Of a DNA stretch of 64,000 bases, positions 54,587-64,000 are shown piece after piece. Location: the NCBI RefSeq assembly GCF_028736235.1, contig NZ_CP117884.1, forward strand, positions 1,364,001 through 1,428,000, written 5' to 3'. The stretch comes from Lacticaseibacillus pabuli (lineage in GTDB: Bacteria > Bacillota > Bacilli > Lactobacillales > Lactobacillaceae). Position 1 is the first letter of the stretch. Every line of letters begins with the position of its first letter. Under the pieces are notes generated by a model that was not told the DNA's origin, did no database searches, and saw only the letters and a program-made list of their open reading frames with translations. Position numbers and translations under genes: made by a program.

Positions 54587-56368
54587 TCACAGCGATAACT
54601 TGATTGTCTGCGCCACGGTTTTGCTGATACCTAGCGCCTGGAGCTCTTCAACAGACGCTTGTTTAATGTTGTTAACTGTTTTGTACTCCCGCAACATCTT
54701 GCTGCGCGTTTTTGGGCCAACGCCCTTAATTTGTTCCAGTTTGCTGGTCAGGCTGTTCTTGCTGTGCCGCTGCCGGTGGAAGGTAATGACAAACCGGTGG
54801 ACTTCATCTTGAATCCGTTCAAGCAGGTAAAAGCCTTGACTGCGTGGATCCAGGTTGATTTCAGCGTCTGTCGGGCCGTAAAGCAAGGCGGCCGTCTTAT
54901 GCTTGTCATTCTTGACCATCCCCGCAACCGGAATGTTCAGGTTCAACTCGTCCTGAAGTACTTCCTTGACGGCATTCATTTCAATCGTGCCACCATCCAT
55001 CAAGATGAGGTCTGGCATTGGCTTGTGTTCCTTCAGCAAGCGCGTGTACCGCCGGCGAATGACCTCGCGCGTGTTCGCATCTTCGTTTGCGCTGTGGCCA
55101 CCCTCATCCTGCGCCAGCTTGTACTTACGGTAATTGTCCTTTTCCGGACGGCCATCAACAAACTGCACCATGGCGCTCACGGGATCGGCACCCTGAATGT
55201 GACTGTGGTCAAACGCCTCGATGACATGCCCATCATGTGGCAGGTGCAAGGCGTCCATGATTTCGGCCTGGGCATCGACCGTCTTGCGGTTGTCCAGTTC
55301 CAGCAAGCGGAACTTTTCTTCCAAGGAAATTTGGCTATTTTTGCGTGCCAACTCGAGCAGGTCTCGTTTCTCACCCCGCTGCGGCGTGCGAACGGGCACC
55401 CCAATGATATCGGTTAACACATCGTTGTCCATCCCCTTAGGCACGAGGACTTCCTTGGGCTTGACGTTGTTTTTCCGGTTGTAGAACTGCACGATGAAGG
55501 ACTCAAATTCCTCATCGGCCGTTGTGGCAACTGGGAACAAGCGCTTTTCACGCTTCATTAGGCGGGACTGGCGAATGAAGAAGACCTGAATCGACATCCA
55601 GCCCTTGTCCATGTAGAAATTAAAGACGTCCCGCGTGGTCTTATCATTCGAAATAATCTTCTGCTTCTCAACGGTGGCTTCAATGTAGCGAATCTGGTCG
55701 CGAATTTCAGCCGCGCGTTCGTACTCCTCGTTCTGGGCAGCCTGCTCCATCTGCTTGGTGAGGCTCGCTTTGACCTTGGCAGTGTTCCCATTCAAGAAGC
55801 TCTTAATCCGTGCAATCTGCTTGTCGTATTCCTCGGTTGGCACTTCGCGGAAGCAGGCCCCTAAACATTGGCCCATGTGATAGTAGAGACACGGCCGCTT
55901 CTGGAACCCGTTGCAACGCCGCAGGGGGTAAACGCGTTGGATAAACTGCAACGTTTCTTCCGCCGCGTAGACGTTAGGGTACGGGCCAAAGTAGTAACCG
56001 CCGTCCTTGCGCACTTCGGACACGATTTTGGTCTGCGGATCGCGCTCGTTGGTAATCTTGATATAAGGGTAGCCAGTCCCCTTCTTCAGCTTAATGTTGT
56101 AGTACGGCTGGTACTTTTGAATGAGGGTGATTTCCAGCAGGAAGGCCTCTTTATCGGTATTGGTGACGATGAAGTCAAAGTCAGCAATTTCAGAGACCAG
56201 CTTGGCAGTCTTCCCGTCATGACTACTTTTGAAGTAAGAGCGTACCCGGTTTTTGAGATTTTTCGCCTTGCCGACGTAAATGATTTTACCGGTGATATCC
56301 TTCATTTGATAACTGCCCGGCATATCTGGCAGTAAGGCAAGTTTATGTTCAATGTGTTCAGATGCCAC
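54587..56368 (-). CDS. uvrC: Excinuclease subunit UvrC
   Basis: This 593-residue nuclease makes the two incisions in nucleotide excision repair. It has the GIY-YIG domain (about 12-95: PGSYQMKD, KIIYVGKAKNLKNRV), a UVR domain, an RNase H-like C-terminal nuclease region (EAFDHSHIQG) and a double helix-hairpin-helix end (IKGVGPKTRSKML). The start is a GTG with GGGAGG upstream. A LexA-type box lies just before it. Confidence 0.97.
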   Translation of the reverse strand: MASEHIEHKLALLPDMPGSYQMKDITGKIIYVGKAKNLKNRVRSYFKSSHDGKTAKLVSEIADFDFIVTNTDKEAFLLEITLIQKYQPYYNIKLKKGTGYPYIKITNERDPQTKIVSEVRKDGGYYFGPYPNVYAAEETLQFIQRVYPLRRCNGFQKRPCLYYHMGQCLGACFREVPTEEYDKQIARIKSFLNGNTAKVKASLTKQMEQAAQNEEYERAAEIRDQIRYIEATVEKQKIISNDKTTRDVFNFYMDKGWMSIQVFFIRQSRLMKREKRLFPVATTADEEFESFIVQFYNRKNNVKPKEVLVPKGMDNDVLTDIIGVPVRTPQRGEKRDLLELARKNSQISLEEKFRLLELDNRKTVDAQAEIMDALHLPHDGHVIEAFDHSHIQGADPVSAMVQFVDGRPEKDNYRKYKLAQDEGGHSANEDANTREVIRRRYTRLLKEHKPMPDLILMDGGTIEMNAVKEVLQDELNLNIPVAGMVKNDKHKTAALLYGPTDAEINLDPRSQGFYLLERIQDEVHRFVITFHRQRHSKNSLTSKLEQIKGVGPKTRSKMLREYKTVNNIKQASVEELQALGISKTVAQTIKLSL

Positions 56369-56385
56369 GCTAGTTTCCTCCCATC

Positions 56386-56400
56386 CAAAACGTTTGTTCG
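56386..56400 (-). promoter_or_regulatory. LexA (SOS) box before uvrC
   Basis: On the minus strand CGAAC-AAAC-GTTTTG fits the Gram-positive LexA consensus CGAAC-N4-GTTCG with a mismatch in the right half. A TACAAT -10-like element lies just upstream at 56408-56413. Confidence 0.6.
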
Positions 56401-56443
56401 TCTAAATATTGTAACACATGTTGGCAATTCCCTGCGAGCATGC

Positions 56444-56470
56444 AAAAAGCCGCTGCTAGGCGCAGCGACT
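56444..56470 (-). terminator. glnQ terminator
   Basis: GTCGCTGCG and the opposing GCAGCGGC pair around CCTA on the minus strand and are followed by T5. Confidence 0.8.
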
Positions 56471-56498
56471 TTCTGATAGATTCCAATAAGCAAGTGGA

Positions 56499-57251
56499 TT
56501 ACTGTTCCAAAACCTTGCTGAGGAAGTCCTTGGTCCGGGACTCTTCAGGGTGTTCGAAAATCTGGTCTGGCGTGCCTTTTTCAACAATCTGGCCACCATC
56601 CATGAACCAAACCTCATCCGCAACCTTGTGTGCAAAGCCCATTTCGTGAGTAACCACAATCATGGTCATCCCAGACTTGGCGAGGTCCTGCATAACCTTG
56701 AGCACTTCACCAACCATTTCAGGGTCCAGCGCACTAGTCGGTTCGTCAAAGAGCATGACGTCAGGTTCCATGGCGAGCGCACGGGCAATGGCAACACGCT
56801 GCTGCTGACCACCAGAGAGGCTACTTGGGTAAGCTGCCGCTTTGTCAGACAGGCCAACCTGTTCAAGCAGTGCCTTGGCCTTGGTTTCAGCATCCGACTG
56901 AGACATCCCCTTCACCTTGATGGGTGCGAGGGTGATGTTGTCGAGAACCGTCTTGTTTGGGAACAGATTGAAGCTTTGGAACACCATCCCCATCTTTTCG
57001 CGGACCTTATCCAACTTCTTGTCATCCAAGCTAACCAAGTCGGTCCCTTCGAAGAAAATCTGACCACTAGTCGGCTTGCTCAGGCAATTGATGCTTCGCA
57101 AGAAGGTGGATTTACCACCACCAGAAGCCCCAATGACAACAATCACGTCACCTTGGTGAACGGTCTCCGTAATCCCTGTCAGCACCTGGTTATCCCCAAA
57201 AGACTTGGTGATGTTTTTAATTTCAATAAGTGGCTTTTCGTTATCCTTCAT
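56499..57251 (-). CDS. glnQ: Amino-acid ABC transporter ATPase
   Basis: This 250-residue ABC subunit has Walker [10 protein letters not shown], signature LSGGQQQR and Walker [13 protein letters not shown], of the polar amino acid (PAAT) group. It powers the GlnPH permease, whose gene overlaps it by 11 bases on its 5' side; the ribosome binding site is inside that gene. Glutamine is likely, but glutamate or other polar residues are possible. Confidence 0.94.
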   Translation of the reverse strand: MKDNEKPLIEIKNITKSFGDNQVLTGITETVHQGDVIVVIGASGGGKSTFLRSINCLSKPTSGQIFFEGTDLVSLDDKKLDKVREKMGMVFQSFNLFPNKTVLDNITLAPIKVKGMSQSDAETKAKALLEQVGLSDKAAAYPSSLSGGQQQRVAIARALAMEPDVMLFDEPTSALDPEMVGEVLKVMQDLAKSGMTMIVVTHEMGFAHKVADEVWFMDGGQIVEKGTPDQIFEHPEESRTKDFLSKVLEQ

Positions 57252-58710
57252 GTTTCATCTTCCCTTCGTAGAATGACAGAACCTTGCTCAGTGAGAAGGT
57301 CATGACGAAGTACAGTACCATGGCAACAGCGATTGGCGCAATCCCACGGTAGGTCGCCGTCTGAACAACCTTCAGCTGGTAGATCAGGTCGGTAACCCCG
57401 ATGATGGAAACAATGGAGCTTTCCTTAATCAGGGAGATAAATTCATTACCCAATGCTGGCCAGATGTTCTTAACTGCCTGTGGAAGCACGACATTGCGCA
57501 TGGTCTGGTTGGCTGAGAGCCCGAGTGAACGTGCGGCCTCAGTTTGACCCGTTGGAATGCTATCAATCCCACCACGGATAATTTCGGCAACGTAGGCGGA
57601 GGAGTTAATCCCAACCGCGATGATCCCGGAAACCAGAGCAGGAATCTGAACGATCATCCCGATACCGAAGTAGACAAACATGATCTGGACCATGAGTGGC
57701 GTGCCCCGGATAAATTCGATGTACGCAACCGCGATACTGTGGAGCAGCTTGTTGTGACCAAGACGCATGAGGGCAAACAAGGTCCCCAGCACAATCCCAA
57801 TGACAACGGAGATGGCAGTAATGAGTAGCGTGTAACCAACCCCGAGGGCGAAGTACTTCCAGTAGTGAATCATGGACGTGTTCGCGGTGTTGCCGGCCAT
57901 GTACTTACCCGCCGTGTGCAGGTAATCCTTGGTCTTATCTTCGGCGTTGATCTTGTCGACGGTCTTGTTAACCGCAGTTACCAGCGTCTTGGACCCCTTG
58001 TGGAAGCCAATCGCAGTTCCCTGCATATCAGAACCGAGGTCATACTTACCATTGATGGCAACAAGCTGGTTGTCATTCGCGGCGTAGGCTTCGGCAACAG
58101 GCTTTTCAACGTTAACCGCATCGACCTTGTGGCTCTTCAGGGCCAAGATCAAGTCAGTTACCTTGCTGAGTCCTTTGACGTGCACGTTCTTGATTTGCTT
58201 CTTAGCAAGCTGATACTGCAAGGAACCAGTTTGCGCACCGACGTTCTTGTTTTGCAGTGCAACGTGACCCTTGGTGTAGAGTTTCGCGTCCGCCTTGTTG
58301 ACCAGAATGTCCTGGCCACCCTTGTAGTAGACGTGGGAGAAGTCAACACTCTTGGCACGTTCATTGGTTGGACTCATCCCAGAAAGGACCATGTCCACCT
58401 TGTTCGTTTCCAGTGCAACGAGCAGCTGGTCGAAGTCCATCTGCTTGATGACGAGCTTAACGCCCAGGTCCTTGGCAATTTGCTTGCCGACCTCAACGTC
58501 CATCCCTTCAACGCGGTTCTTACCCGCTACGTTGACCAGAAATTCGTATGGTGCATAGTCTGGGCTGGTCCCCATGATGATAGTGCCCTTATCTTTAATT
58601 CGCTGCAGGCTGTTGTCCGTCGCAGCGCTGGTCTGCTGCGAAGCCATGATGCCAAATACAGCAAGAATGGCGAGCAGGCAGGTCAATAAGATGTGTTTGA
58701 TCTTCTTCAT
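57241..58710 (-). CDS. glnP: Fused amino-acid-binding protein and permease
   Basis: This 489-residue protein has a signal peptide (to about residue 28), a type 3 extracellular solute-binding domain (30-265) and a permease with five helices and the EAA-type loop [21 protein letters not shown] (about 275-485). Such fusions, called GlnPH, occur in lactic acid bacteria and form dimers bearing two receptors. Only one binding domain is present here, against two in the lactococcal GlnP. A promoter is visible upstream and glnQ follows. Confidence 0.93.
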   Translation of the reverse strand: MKKIKHILLTCLLAILAVFGIMASQQTSAATDNSLQRIKDKGTIIMGTSPDYAPYEFLVNVAGKNRVEGMDVEVGKQIAKDLGVKLVIKQMDFDQLLVALETNKVDMVLSGMSPTNERAKSVDFSHVYYKGGQDILVNKADAKLYTKGHVALQNKNVGAQTGSLQYQLAKKQIKNVHVKGLSKVTDLILALKSHKVDAVNVEKPVAEAYAANDNQLVAINGKYDLGSDMQGTAIGFHKGSKTLVTAVNKTVDKINAEDKTKDYLHTAGKYMAGNTANTSMIHYWKYFALGVGYTLLITAISVVIGIVLGTLFALMRLGHNKLLHSIAVAYIEFIRGTPLMVQIMFVYFGIGMIVQIPALVSGIIAVGINSSAYVAEIIRGGIDSIPTGQTEAARSLGLSANQTMRNVVLPQAVKNIWPALGNEFISLIKESSIVSIIGVTDLIYQLKVVQTATYRGIAPIAVAMVLYFVMTFSLSKVLSFYEGKMKHEG

Positions 58711-58742
58711 TCTAGTAATCCCCTTCGTTTCTCAATGGATAT

Positions 58743-58771
58743 ACTATACAATCTATTCAATATTTATGCAA
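58743..58771 (-). promoter_or_regulatory. glnPH promoter
   Basis: TTGCAT (-35) and TATAGT (-10), 17 bases apart, on the minus strand, about 35 bases before the start. Confidence 0.7.
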
Positions 58772-58830
58772 GGGATTCATGCAAGAAAATTCATTTTAAC
58801 TTGCAAAATAATCCATACTTAAGCCGAACC

Positions 58831-58844
58831 CCCGCCGCGGCGGG
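58831..58844. repeat. 14-base GC palindrome
   Basis: CCCGCCGCGGCGGG is a perfect palindrome between the divergent glnPH and SPJ_0845-like genes. It stands out against the AT-rich flank; no function is known. Confidence 0.45.
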
Positions 58845-58865
58845 CTTCTATCCCCTCTCCTTAGG

Positions 58866-58874
58866 TGCTATAAT
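58866..58874 (+). promoter_or_regulatory. Extended -10 of the SPJ_0845-like gene
   Basis: TGCTATAAT is a perfect extended -10 element 28 bases before the start codon. The -35 is weak, as often with extended -10 promoters. Confidence 0.65.
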
Positions 58875-58902
58875 ACGACTAAGCATGAAGGGAGGCTTCC
58901 GA

Positions 58903-59073
58903 ATGGGACTCAAAGTTAATCGTCAACTAGACATGGACAAGCTCTTTGACCAGTTTGCCACGATTCCGGAAGGGAAAATCGACCCTAAGGATATTGACAC
59001 CAAGAAAGCAGAAAAAGAAACCGCGCGGCAGCAAGCTTATGACCGTATCGATTCAAAAAAAGACAAGAAATAA
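58903..59073 (+). CDS. SPJ_0845-like small protein
   Basis: This 56-residue charged soluble protein begins MGLKVNRQLDMDKLFDQFA and ends in a Lys/Asp-rich tail. Similar short proteins recur in lactobacilli and streptococci under the name SPJ_0845 family; function unknown. GGGAGG lies 7 bases before the ATG at 58903. It has its own promoter and a strong terminator, so it is a dedicated one-gene unit. Confidence 0.75.
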   Translation: MGLKVNRQLDMDKLFDQFATIPEGKIDPKDIDTKKAEKETARQQAYDRIDSKKDKK

Positions 59074-59087
59074 ACATTAAGCATCAC

Positions 59088-59124
59088 AAAAGGGGCAGCG
59101 AATTTAATCGCTGCCCCTTTTTTA
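59088..59124 (+). terminator. Terminator of the SPJ_0845-like gene
   Basis: AAAAGGGGCAGCG pairs with CGCTGCCCCTTTT around AATTTAAT and is followed by T6 on the plus strand. It could also act for the convergent MazG-like gene. Confidence 0.92.
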
Positions 59125-59163
59125 TGCGCTAAATAATGAATATATTCAGCCGATGCATGGCGT

Positions 59164-59454
59164 TTAACGCTTCACATTTGGATATTTCTGCTCGAGCGCC
59201 TTAATATTCCCCTTTGCCACATCATCGAAGTCGATGTCGGCCCAAAGCGCAATCTGGCTCAAGTACCACAGCACATCACCCATCTCGTGTTGTAGTTGCT
59301 CTTTATCCAAATCGGCGCCCTGGAAGGTGTACTTTTTGATCAAATCAATGACCTCGCCCGTTTCGCTGGCGATACCGAGTGACAGGTTCGTCAGAACATG
59401 TTCATTACCTTCCAGTGTCCGGTTTGCCAATTGCTGATAGTCGTTAAACTCCAT
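59164..59454 (-). CDS. MazG-like nucleotide pyrophosphohydrolase
   Basis: This 96-residue all-helical protein has the paired acidic motifs of MazG-type enzymes, ASETGEVIDLIKK and HEMGDVLWYL, which bind magnesium and hydrolyse NTPs or dNTPs to monophosphates. The single-domain length fits the MazG-like group rather than full MazG. GGAGG precedes the ATG. It follows engB by 14 bases. Confidence 0.9.
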   Translation of the reverse strand: MEFNDYQQLANRTLEGNEHVLTNLSLGIASETGEVIDLIKKYTFQGADLDKEQLQHEMGDVLWYLSQIALWADIDFDDVAKGNIKALEQKYPNVKR

Positions 59455-59468
59455 GTTACTGCCTCCAA

Positions 59469-60053
59469 TTAGTTAATGTGGTTCTCGATCCAATCCCATA
59501 CTTCAGCGCTACCAGTACTATCCTGCGCAGAGAATGGTAGCCAATCCGCTGCTTCGTTCAGATGCATCGCTTTGCGCTGAATCGACTCTACCTTGTTCCA
59601 CTGGTTCTTCTTGACCTTATCGATCTTAGTCGCGACCACCAGCGTTGGAATATCGTAGTAATGCAGGTACTGGTACATCGACACGTCCAAATCGCTAGGC
59701 TCATGACGGGAATCAACCAGTTGAATGACGCCGCGGAGCTGCTGGCGGGTTTCGAGATAGCTCTCAATCATGGCCGAAAACTTTTCGCGGTCCGACTTGC
59801 TGACCTTGGCATAGCCAAAACCAGGCACGTCGACAAAGTACAGAGACTGATTTAATAGGTAAAAATTCAGTGTTTGCGTCTTGCCCGGCACGCTAGATGT
59901 GCGGGCAATCTTCTTACGCTGCATGATGTTGTTAATCAGCGAGCTCTTCCCCACGTTGGACCGACCGACAAATGCAATCTCGGGAAAATCGGTTTCTGGG
60001 TACTGCGCCTCGCGCACGGCACTAATCGTTAGGCTGACGTCGTTTACTTTCAT
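59469..60053 (-). CDS. engB: Ribosome-assembly GTPase EngB
   Basis: This 194-residue GTPase (YsxC/YihA) has the P-loop GRSNVGKSS, the DVPGFGYAKVSK switch and the TKIDK motif. It is needed for 50S subunit maturation and conventionally sits after clpX, as here. The start is ATG 60053 with GAGGAGG; the long upstream extension to 60140 runs through the clpX terminator and is rejected. Confidence 0.96.
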   Translation of the reverse strand: MKVNDVSLTISAVREAQYPETDFPEIAFVGRSNVGKSSLINNIMQRKKIARTSSVPGKTQTLNFYLLNQSLYFVDVPGFGYAKVSKSDREKFSAMIESYLETRQQLRGVIQLVDSRHEPSDLDVSMYQYLHYYDIPTLVVATKIDKVKKNQWNKVESIQRKAMHLNEAADWLPFSAQDSTGSAEVWDWIENHIN

Positions 60054-60115
60054 GGTTGCCTCCTCATTGCTTATGGTTTTAATCTTACCACAGCACGCGA
60101 CCTGAAAGGACAAGA

Positions 60116-60146
60116 AAAGCGTGTGGCCGCAAAGCCACACGCTTTC
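60116..60146 (-). terminator. clpX terminator
   Basis: AGCGTGTGGC and GCCACACGCT pair around a CGCAA loop and are followed by TTTTCTT on the minus strand. Confidence 0.88.
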
Positions 60147-60159
60147 ATGAACTATCGGT

Positions 60160-61407
60160 TTATGAGGCTTCCTTACCCTTAGTGACGAGCTTGGCTTGGC
60201 CCTTACCCAGGACAGTCTCCTTAGTAATGGTTGCCTTCACAACATCATCACGAGAAGGCAAGTCAAACATGATGTCCTGCATTACCTTTTCGATGATGGA
60301 CCGCAGACCACGGGCACCGGTGTCACGTACAATCGCTTCGTGCGCAATCTCGCGCAGTGCAGCGGGCGTGAAGTCCAGCGTAATGCCATCCAGCTCCATC
60401 AGCTTCTTGTACTGCTTAACCAGCGCATTCTTAGGTTCGGTCAAAATCCGGACCAAATCGGACTCGGTGAGCTTTTCAAGTGCGGCAATGATCGGGATAC
60501 GGCCAATGAATTCTGGAATAATCCCAAACTTCATCAGGTCTTCAGGCACAATCTGCTGCATCAAGCTCTCGTCTGGATCTGCTTCCTGCTTGGAGTCGGT
60601 CCCAAACCCGATTGTCTTTTCACCAATCCGGTTCTTCACGATGCTCTCAATCCCATCGAATGCCCCACCGACGATGAACAAAATGTTGGTGGTATCGATT
60701 TGGATGAGTTCCTGCTGCGGGTGCTTACGTCCGCCCTGAGGTGGTACGCTGGCAATCGTCCCTTCGAGAATCTTCAAGAGCGCCTGCTGAACCCCTTCAC
60801 CAGAAACATCTCGGGTGATGGAAACGTTTTCAGCCTTCTTAGCGATCTTATCAATTTCATCGATGTAGATAATCCCGCGCTGTGCACGCTCCACGTCAAA
60901 GTCGGCGTTTTGCAGCAACTTGAGCAGAATGTTTTCAACGTCTTCACCGACATATCCGGCTTCGGTCAAAGTCGTCGCGTCCGCGATGGCAAATGGGACC
61001 TGCAAGATCCGCGCCAAGCTCTGCGCAAGGAAGGTCTTCCCAGAACCGGTTGGCCCAATGAGCGCGATGTTGCTCTTCTGAAGCTCGGTGTCACCGTCTT
61101 CAGAAATAGCCATCTGGTTAATCCGCTTGTAGTGGTTGTAAACAGCTACGGACAGCGCCTTTTTAGCGGCATCCTGACCGACGACATACTCATTAAGCAC
61201 CTTGAGGATTTCGAGTGGCTTTGGTACCTCGGTCAAGTTCTGAACGGACTCTTCCTTGAATTCCTCATCAATGATTTGTTTGCAGAGGTCAATACATTCA
61301 TTACAAATGTAGACCCCGGGCCCAGCGACGATGCGCTTCACCTGGTCCTGTGACTTACCACAGAACGAGCAGGTGACTGGCCCCTTTGTATCAACATTAT
61401 CAAACAT
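60160..61407 (-). CDS. clpX: ClpXP unfoldase ATPase subunit
   Basis: This 415-residue AAA+ protein has an N-terminal zinc-binding domain with C13, C16, C35 and C38, and an ATPase domain with Walker A GPTGSGKT (118-125), the pore loop GYVGED and the sensor ARG motif. It feeds substrates to ClpP, encoded elsewhere. Trigger factor lies upstream, a conserved pairing. AAGGAA precedes the ATG. Confidence 0.97.
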   Translation of the reverse strand: MFDNVDTKGPVTCSFCGKSQDQVKRIVAGPGVYICNECIDLCKQIIDEEFKEESVQNLTEVPKPLEILKVLNEYVVGQDAAKKALSVAVYNHYKRINQMAISEDGDTELQKSNIALIGPTGSGKTFLAQSLARILQVPFAIADATTLTEAGYVGEDVENILLKLLQNADFDVERAQRGIIYIDEIDKIAKKAENVSITRDVSGEGVQQALLKILEGTIASVPPQGGRKHPQQELIQIDTTNILFIVGGAFDGIESIVKNRIGEKTIGFGTDSKQEADPDESLMQQIVPEDLMKFGIIPEFIGRIPIIAALEKLTESDLVRILTEPKNALVKQYKKLMELDGITLDFTPAALREIAHEAIVRDTGARGLRSIIEKVMQDIMFDLPSRDDVVKATITKETVLGKGQAKLVTKGKEAS

Positions 61408-61609
61408 TTTATTTACCGTTCCTTTGCAGAATTCATAGACACGCCAGCGCGTCTATAGTTCAGTCGACTAACAAATGAAGGACGACCTGAAAAAATGTCT
61501 TATCCTCCACGCTGAGGTCATATTAACATACGCCTAGGCCCGCCACCAAGGGACAGCGCTGTCCATATGTCCTCACCCCGCGCTGTACATGGGAACTTCG
61601 GGTTACCAT

Positions 61610-61636
61610 TAAAAAAGGGAGGCCGCAGCCTCCCTT
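61610..61636 (-). terminator. tig terminator
   Basis: GGGAGGC and GCCTCCC pair around CGCA, with T6 following on the minus strand. Confidence 0.9.
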
Positions 61637-61662
61637 CGTGGATTCACTCAAAAGTGCAGATA

Positions 61663-62985
61663 TTAGTCCTTGTCTGCTTCCTTCTTGTCATCCTTTTTGT
61701 CTTCCTTAACTTCAACGGCATTTTCACGCACGAGAGCAATAGCCTTCTGCATGGAAATATCGTGAACAAGCATGTCATCGGTCAGGGACTGACGAACAAC
61801 ATCCTTTTCCATACCGTAGTCGCCGGCAAGGTGGTCGATTTCATCCTCGATTTCCTTGTCGCTAGCCTTGATACCTTCCTTAGCCACGATGGCTTCAAGA
61901 ACAAGGTTAGTCTTAACACGTGTTGCAGCGTTGCCCTTGAACTGGTCACGGAGCTGCTTTTCGCTGGTACCGGTCAACTGGTAGTACATGTCAGGCTGGA
62001 TGCCCTGACGCTGCATGTTACCCATGAACTGGTCCATCTGCTGCTGAACTTCGGTGTCGATCATGGCATCTGGAATTTGGTCAACAGTGGCGTTATCAAC
62101 GGCACCTTTAAGTGCGGCTTCTTCGATTTCGCTGTTTGCCTTGTCAGACTTTTCCTTCTTCAGGTCTTCACGGACCTTCTTCTTCAAGTCGTCGAGGGTG
62201 TCAACGTCTTCGTCAACGTCCTTGGCAAATTCGTCGTCAAGCTTAGGGAGTTCCTTAACTTTAACTTCGTGGATGGTCGTAGCAAATTCAGCTTCCTTGC
62301 CGGCCAATTCCTTTGCCTGGTAGTCTTCTGGGAAGGTTACCTTAACAGTGACATCTTCTCCGGACTTGTGACCAACGAGTTGGTCTTCAAAGCCAGGAAT
62401 GAAGCTGCCAGAGCCAAGTTCGAGGCTGTAGTTCTGAGCAGAACCGCCATCGAATTCCTTGCCATCAACAGTTCCCTTGTAGTCGATAACAACGGTGTCG
62501 CCGTTCTTAGCAGCGTCATCGGTAACAACGAGTTCAGCCTGGTTCTGACGCTTTTCCTCGATGTTCTTATCAACGTCAGCAGCGTAAACGCGCTTGTTGA
62601 TCTTAGGAACTTCAATCCCCTTGTATTCGCCAAGTTTAACTTCAGGCTTAACGGTTACAGTGGCCTTGATAACCCAGTTCTTACCGGCTTCCATGCTATC
62701 GATGTCAATCTTTGGCTGGTCAACGGGTTCGATACCGGCTTCGTTAACAGCTGCTTCATAAGCATCTGGCAACAGGATGTTCAACGCATCTTCGTAGAGA
62801 GATTCTTCACCATACATCTTGTTGAAGATTGTACGGCTTACCTTACCCTTACGGAAACCAGGCACGGTAATGTTACCGCGCACACGGGTGAAAGCCTGGT
62901 CAAGGCCTTCCTTAATCTGATCCTGATCAATTTCAAAAGTTAGTTCGCCTGTAATGGCGTCCTTTTTGTTCCACTTTGCAGTCAT
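61663..62985 (-). CDS. tig: Trigger factor
   Basis: This 440-residue ribosome-bound chaperone has the N-terminal ribosome-binding domain (with GFRKGKVSR), a central FKBP-type peptidyl-prolyl isomerase domain (about 160-245) and a long helical C-terminal domain ending in a Lys/Asp-rich tail. GGAGG precedes the ATG. It lies between tuf and clpX as in many Firmicutes. Confidence 0.97.
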   Translation of the reverse strand: MTAKWNKKDAITGELTFEIDQDQIKEGLDQAFTRVRGNITVPGFRKGKVSRTIFNKMYGEESLYEDALNILLPDAYEAAVNEAGIEPVDQPKIDIDSMEAGKNWVIKATVTVKPEVKLGEYKGIEVPKINKRVYAADVDKNIEEKRQNQAELVVTDDAAKNGDTVVIDYKGTVDGKEFDGGSAQNYSLELGSGSFIPGFEDQLVGHKSGEDVTVKVTFPEDYQAKELAGKEAEFATTIHEVKVKELPKLDDEFAKDVDEDVDTLDDLKKKVREDLKKEKSDKANSEIEEAALKGAVDNATVDQIPDAMIDTEVQQQMDQFMGNMQRQGIQPDMYYQLTGTSEKQLRDQFKGNAATRVKTNLVLEAIVAKEGIKASDKEIEDEIDHLAGDYGMEKDVVRQSLTDDMLVHDISMQKAIALVRENAVEVKEDKKDDKKEADKD

Positions 62986-63009
62986 GGTTTTCCTCCGACA
63001 TTGAGTTGT

Positions 63010-63030
63010 CAGTACCGAGATTCGGTACTG
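63010..63030. repeat. Inverted repeat upstream of tig
   Basis: CAGTACCG and CGGTACTG pair around AGATT, about 25 bases before the tig start on the minus strand. No T tract follows. It may be a leader hairpin or an operator. Confidence 0.55.
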
Positions 63031-63130
63031 CTAATGCATACTGTCTCATGATACCCGAAAGCATTGAAAATGTAAATCGAAAACGCCGGTTTGCGGCCAT
63101 TTTCGCCGATGTTTTTCTGTTTAAGACGCA

Positions 63131-63160
63131 AAAAAGCGCCTGCTTACGCAGACGCTTTCA
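63131..63160 (-). terminator. tuf terminator
   Basis: AGCGTCTGC and GCAGGCGCT pair, with one G-U pair, around GTAA and are followed by T6 on the minus strand. Confidence 0.9.
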
Positions 63161-63166
63161 GTGTTA

Positions 63167-64000
63167 TTAGTCGAGGATTTCGGTAACAACACCGGCACCG
63201 ACAGTACGGCCACCTTCACGGACGGTGAACTTCGTGCCAAGCTCGATAGCAACAGGTGCAATCAAGTCAACTTCGAAAGTTACACGGTCACCAGGCATAA
63301 CCATTTCAACGCCATCTGGAAGTTCGATGACACCGGTTACGTCAGTCGTGTGGAAGTAGAACTGAGGACGGTAGTTGGAGAAGAATGGCGTGTGACGGCC
63401 ACCTTCATCCTTTGTCAAGATGTAGACTTCACCCTTGAACTTGTTGTGAGTCTGGATGGAACCTGGCTTAGCCAGAACCTGTCCACGCTCAACCTGGTCG
63501 CGGTTAATACCACGAAGCAGGACACCAACGTTATCACCGGCTTCACCAAGGTCAAGCGTCTTACGGAACATTTCCAGACCCGTAACAGTGGACTTGAGCA
63601 CTTCTGGCTTCAAACCGACGATTTCAACTTCATCACCAACGTGGACAGTACCACGGTCGATACGACCGGAAGCAACAGTACCACGACCAGTAATCGTGAA
63701 GACATCTTCAACAGGCATAAGGAAAGGCTTGTCGGTATCACGAACTGGGGTTGGGATGTATTCGTCAACAACGTCCATGAGTTCTTCGATAACCTTAACC
63801 TGTTCTGGATCGCCTTCAAGAGCCTTGAGGGCAGAACCCTTAACAACAGGAATGTCGTCACCAGGGAAATCATATTCGCTGAGCAATTCGCGAACTTCCA
63901 TCTCAACCAAGTCGATGAGTTCGTCATCGTCAACAAGGTCAGTCTTGTTGAGGAAGACAACGATGTAGTTAACACCAACCTGACGGGCAAGCAGAATGTG
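63167..64000 (-). CDS. tuf: Elongation factor Tu, N-terminus beyond the window
   Basis: The frame is open to base 64000, giving the last 277 residues of EF-Tu (about 396 in full). Visible are the NKTD guanine motif (in [14 protein letters not shown]), the rest of the G domain and domains 2 and 3, ending with [18 protein letters not shown]. The P-loop part lies outside to the right. EF-Tu delivers aminoacyl-tRNA to the ribosome. A strong terminator separates it from tig. Confidence 0.97.
   Translation of the reverse strand, partial: HILLARQVGVNYIVVFLNKTDLVDDDELIDLVEMEVRELLSEYDFPGDDIPVVKGSALKALEGDPEQVKVIEELMDVVDEYIPTPVRDTDKPFLMPVEDVFTITGRGTVASGRIDRGTVHVGDEVEIVGLKPEVLKSTVTGLEMFRKTLDLGEAGDNVGVLLRGINRDQVERGQVLAKPGSIQTHNKFKGEVYILTKDEGGRHTPFFSNYRPQFYFHTTDVTGVIELPDGVEMVMPGDRVTFEVDLIAPVAIELGTKFTVREGGRTVGAGVVTEILD

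Noticed and set aside
60196-61353. 385-codon plus-strand open frame opposite clpX
   Set aside because: Antisense shadow of a well-conserved gene, with no start site and unusual composition.
61567-62943. 458-codon plus-strand open frame
   Set aside because: It is the antisense shadow of tig. Trigger factor has full family homology, a ribosome binding site and a terminator; the antisense product looks like no protein and has no start signal.

Overview
The window looks like chromosome of a lactic acid bacterium of the Lactobacillaceae. The gene order cca / hup / der / rpsA / cmk / recQ-ypbB / ribU / rluB-scpB-scpA-ribT-xerD / cvfB / pyk-pfkA-dnaE / rpmF / clpB / rnz / obg / uvrC / glnQ-glnPH / engB-clpX-tig-tuf is typical of that family, as are the FMN-riboswitch-controlled ribU, the divergent padR-padC pair and the CtsR box at clpB. 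The G+C content is about half by eye, high for the family. Intact pfkA argues against the obligately heterofermentative clades, so a Lacticaseibacillus- or Schleiferilactobacillus-like genome is a reasonable guess. That is inference only.

Layout. (1) 1-3.45 kb is an accessory, eroded patch. It holds an OLD/RecF-type ATPase cut by the left edge, an integrase stub, an unrecognised 174-codon ORF coupled to a broken NAD(P)-binding gene, an orphan ribosome binding site with no start codon, the first third of a TMEM175-type channel gene, and a very small possible peptide gene with its own terminator. (2) 3.45-14.7 kb is a niche-adaptation region of short units in both directions: LtrA, a TMEM175 channel with an unusually long hydrophilic tail, an EamA exporter divergent from a LysR regulator, an extended SDR divergent from a TetR regulator, an NAD(P)-binding protein with a flavodoxin, a winged-helix AlkZ-like protein, PadR/PadC for phenolic acids, and a CorA-like transporter. 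(3) 14.7-64 kb is housekeeping core, almost all on the minus strand. Only three small transcription units run the other way (hemolysin III family protein, a YjzD-like peptide, an SPJ_0845-like peptide).

How the genes work together. The core covers protein quality control (ClpB, ClpX, trigger factor, CtpA, MsrA), translation (S1, L32, EF-Tu, Der, Obg, EngB, RluB, CCA-adding enzyme, ABC-F), chromosome maintenance (HU, ScpA/ScpB, XerD, RecQ, DnaE, UvrC), lower glycolysis (PfkA, Pyk), envelope modification (OatA-like acetyltransferase, LysM protein, SGNH hydrolase) and glutamine-type amino-acid uptake (GlnPH/GlnQ). Regulation that can be read directly includes a CtsR repeat on clpB, a LexA-type box before uvrC, an FMN riboswitch before ribU, a PadR-type operator in the padC leader, and several good sigma-A promoters and intrinsic terminators.

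The stretch least explained by known features is the roughly 500-base gap between cvfB and pyk (37212-37724). It carries a 101-base multi-segment hairpin, a second long hairpin of about 28 bp, two smaller hairpins and a 19-base direct repeat. It is the best candidate here for a structured RNA or an undescribed repeat element. The left-edge ATPase may belong to a defence island that continues outside the window.
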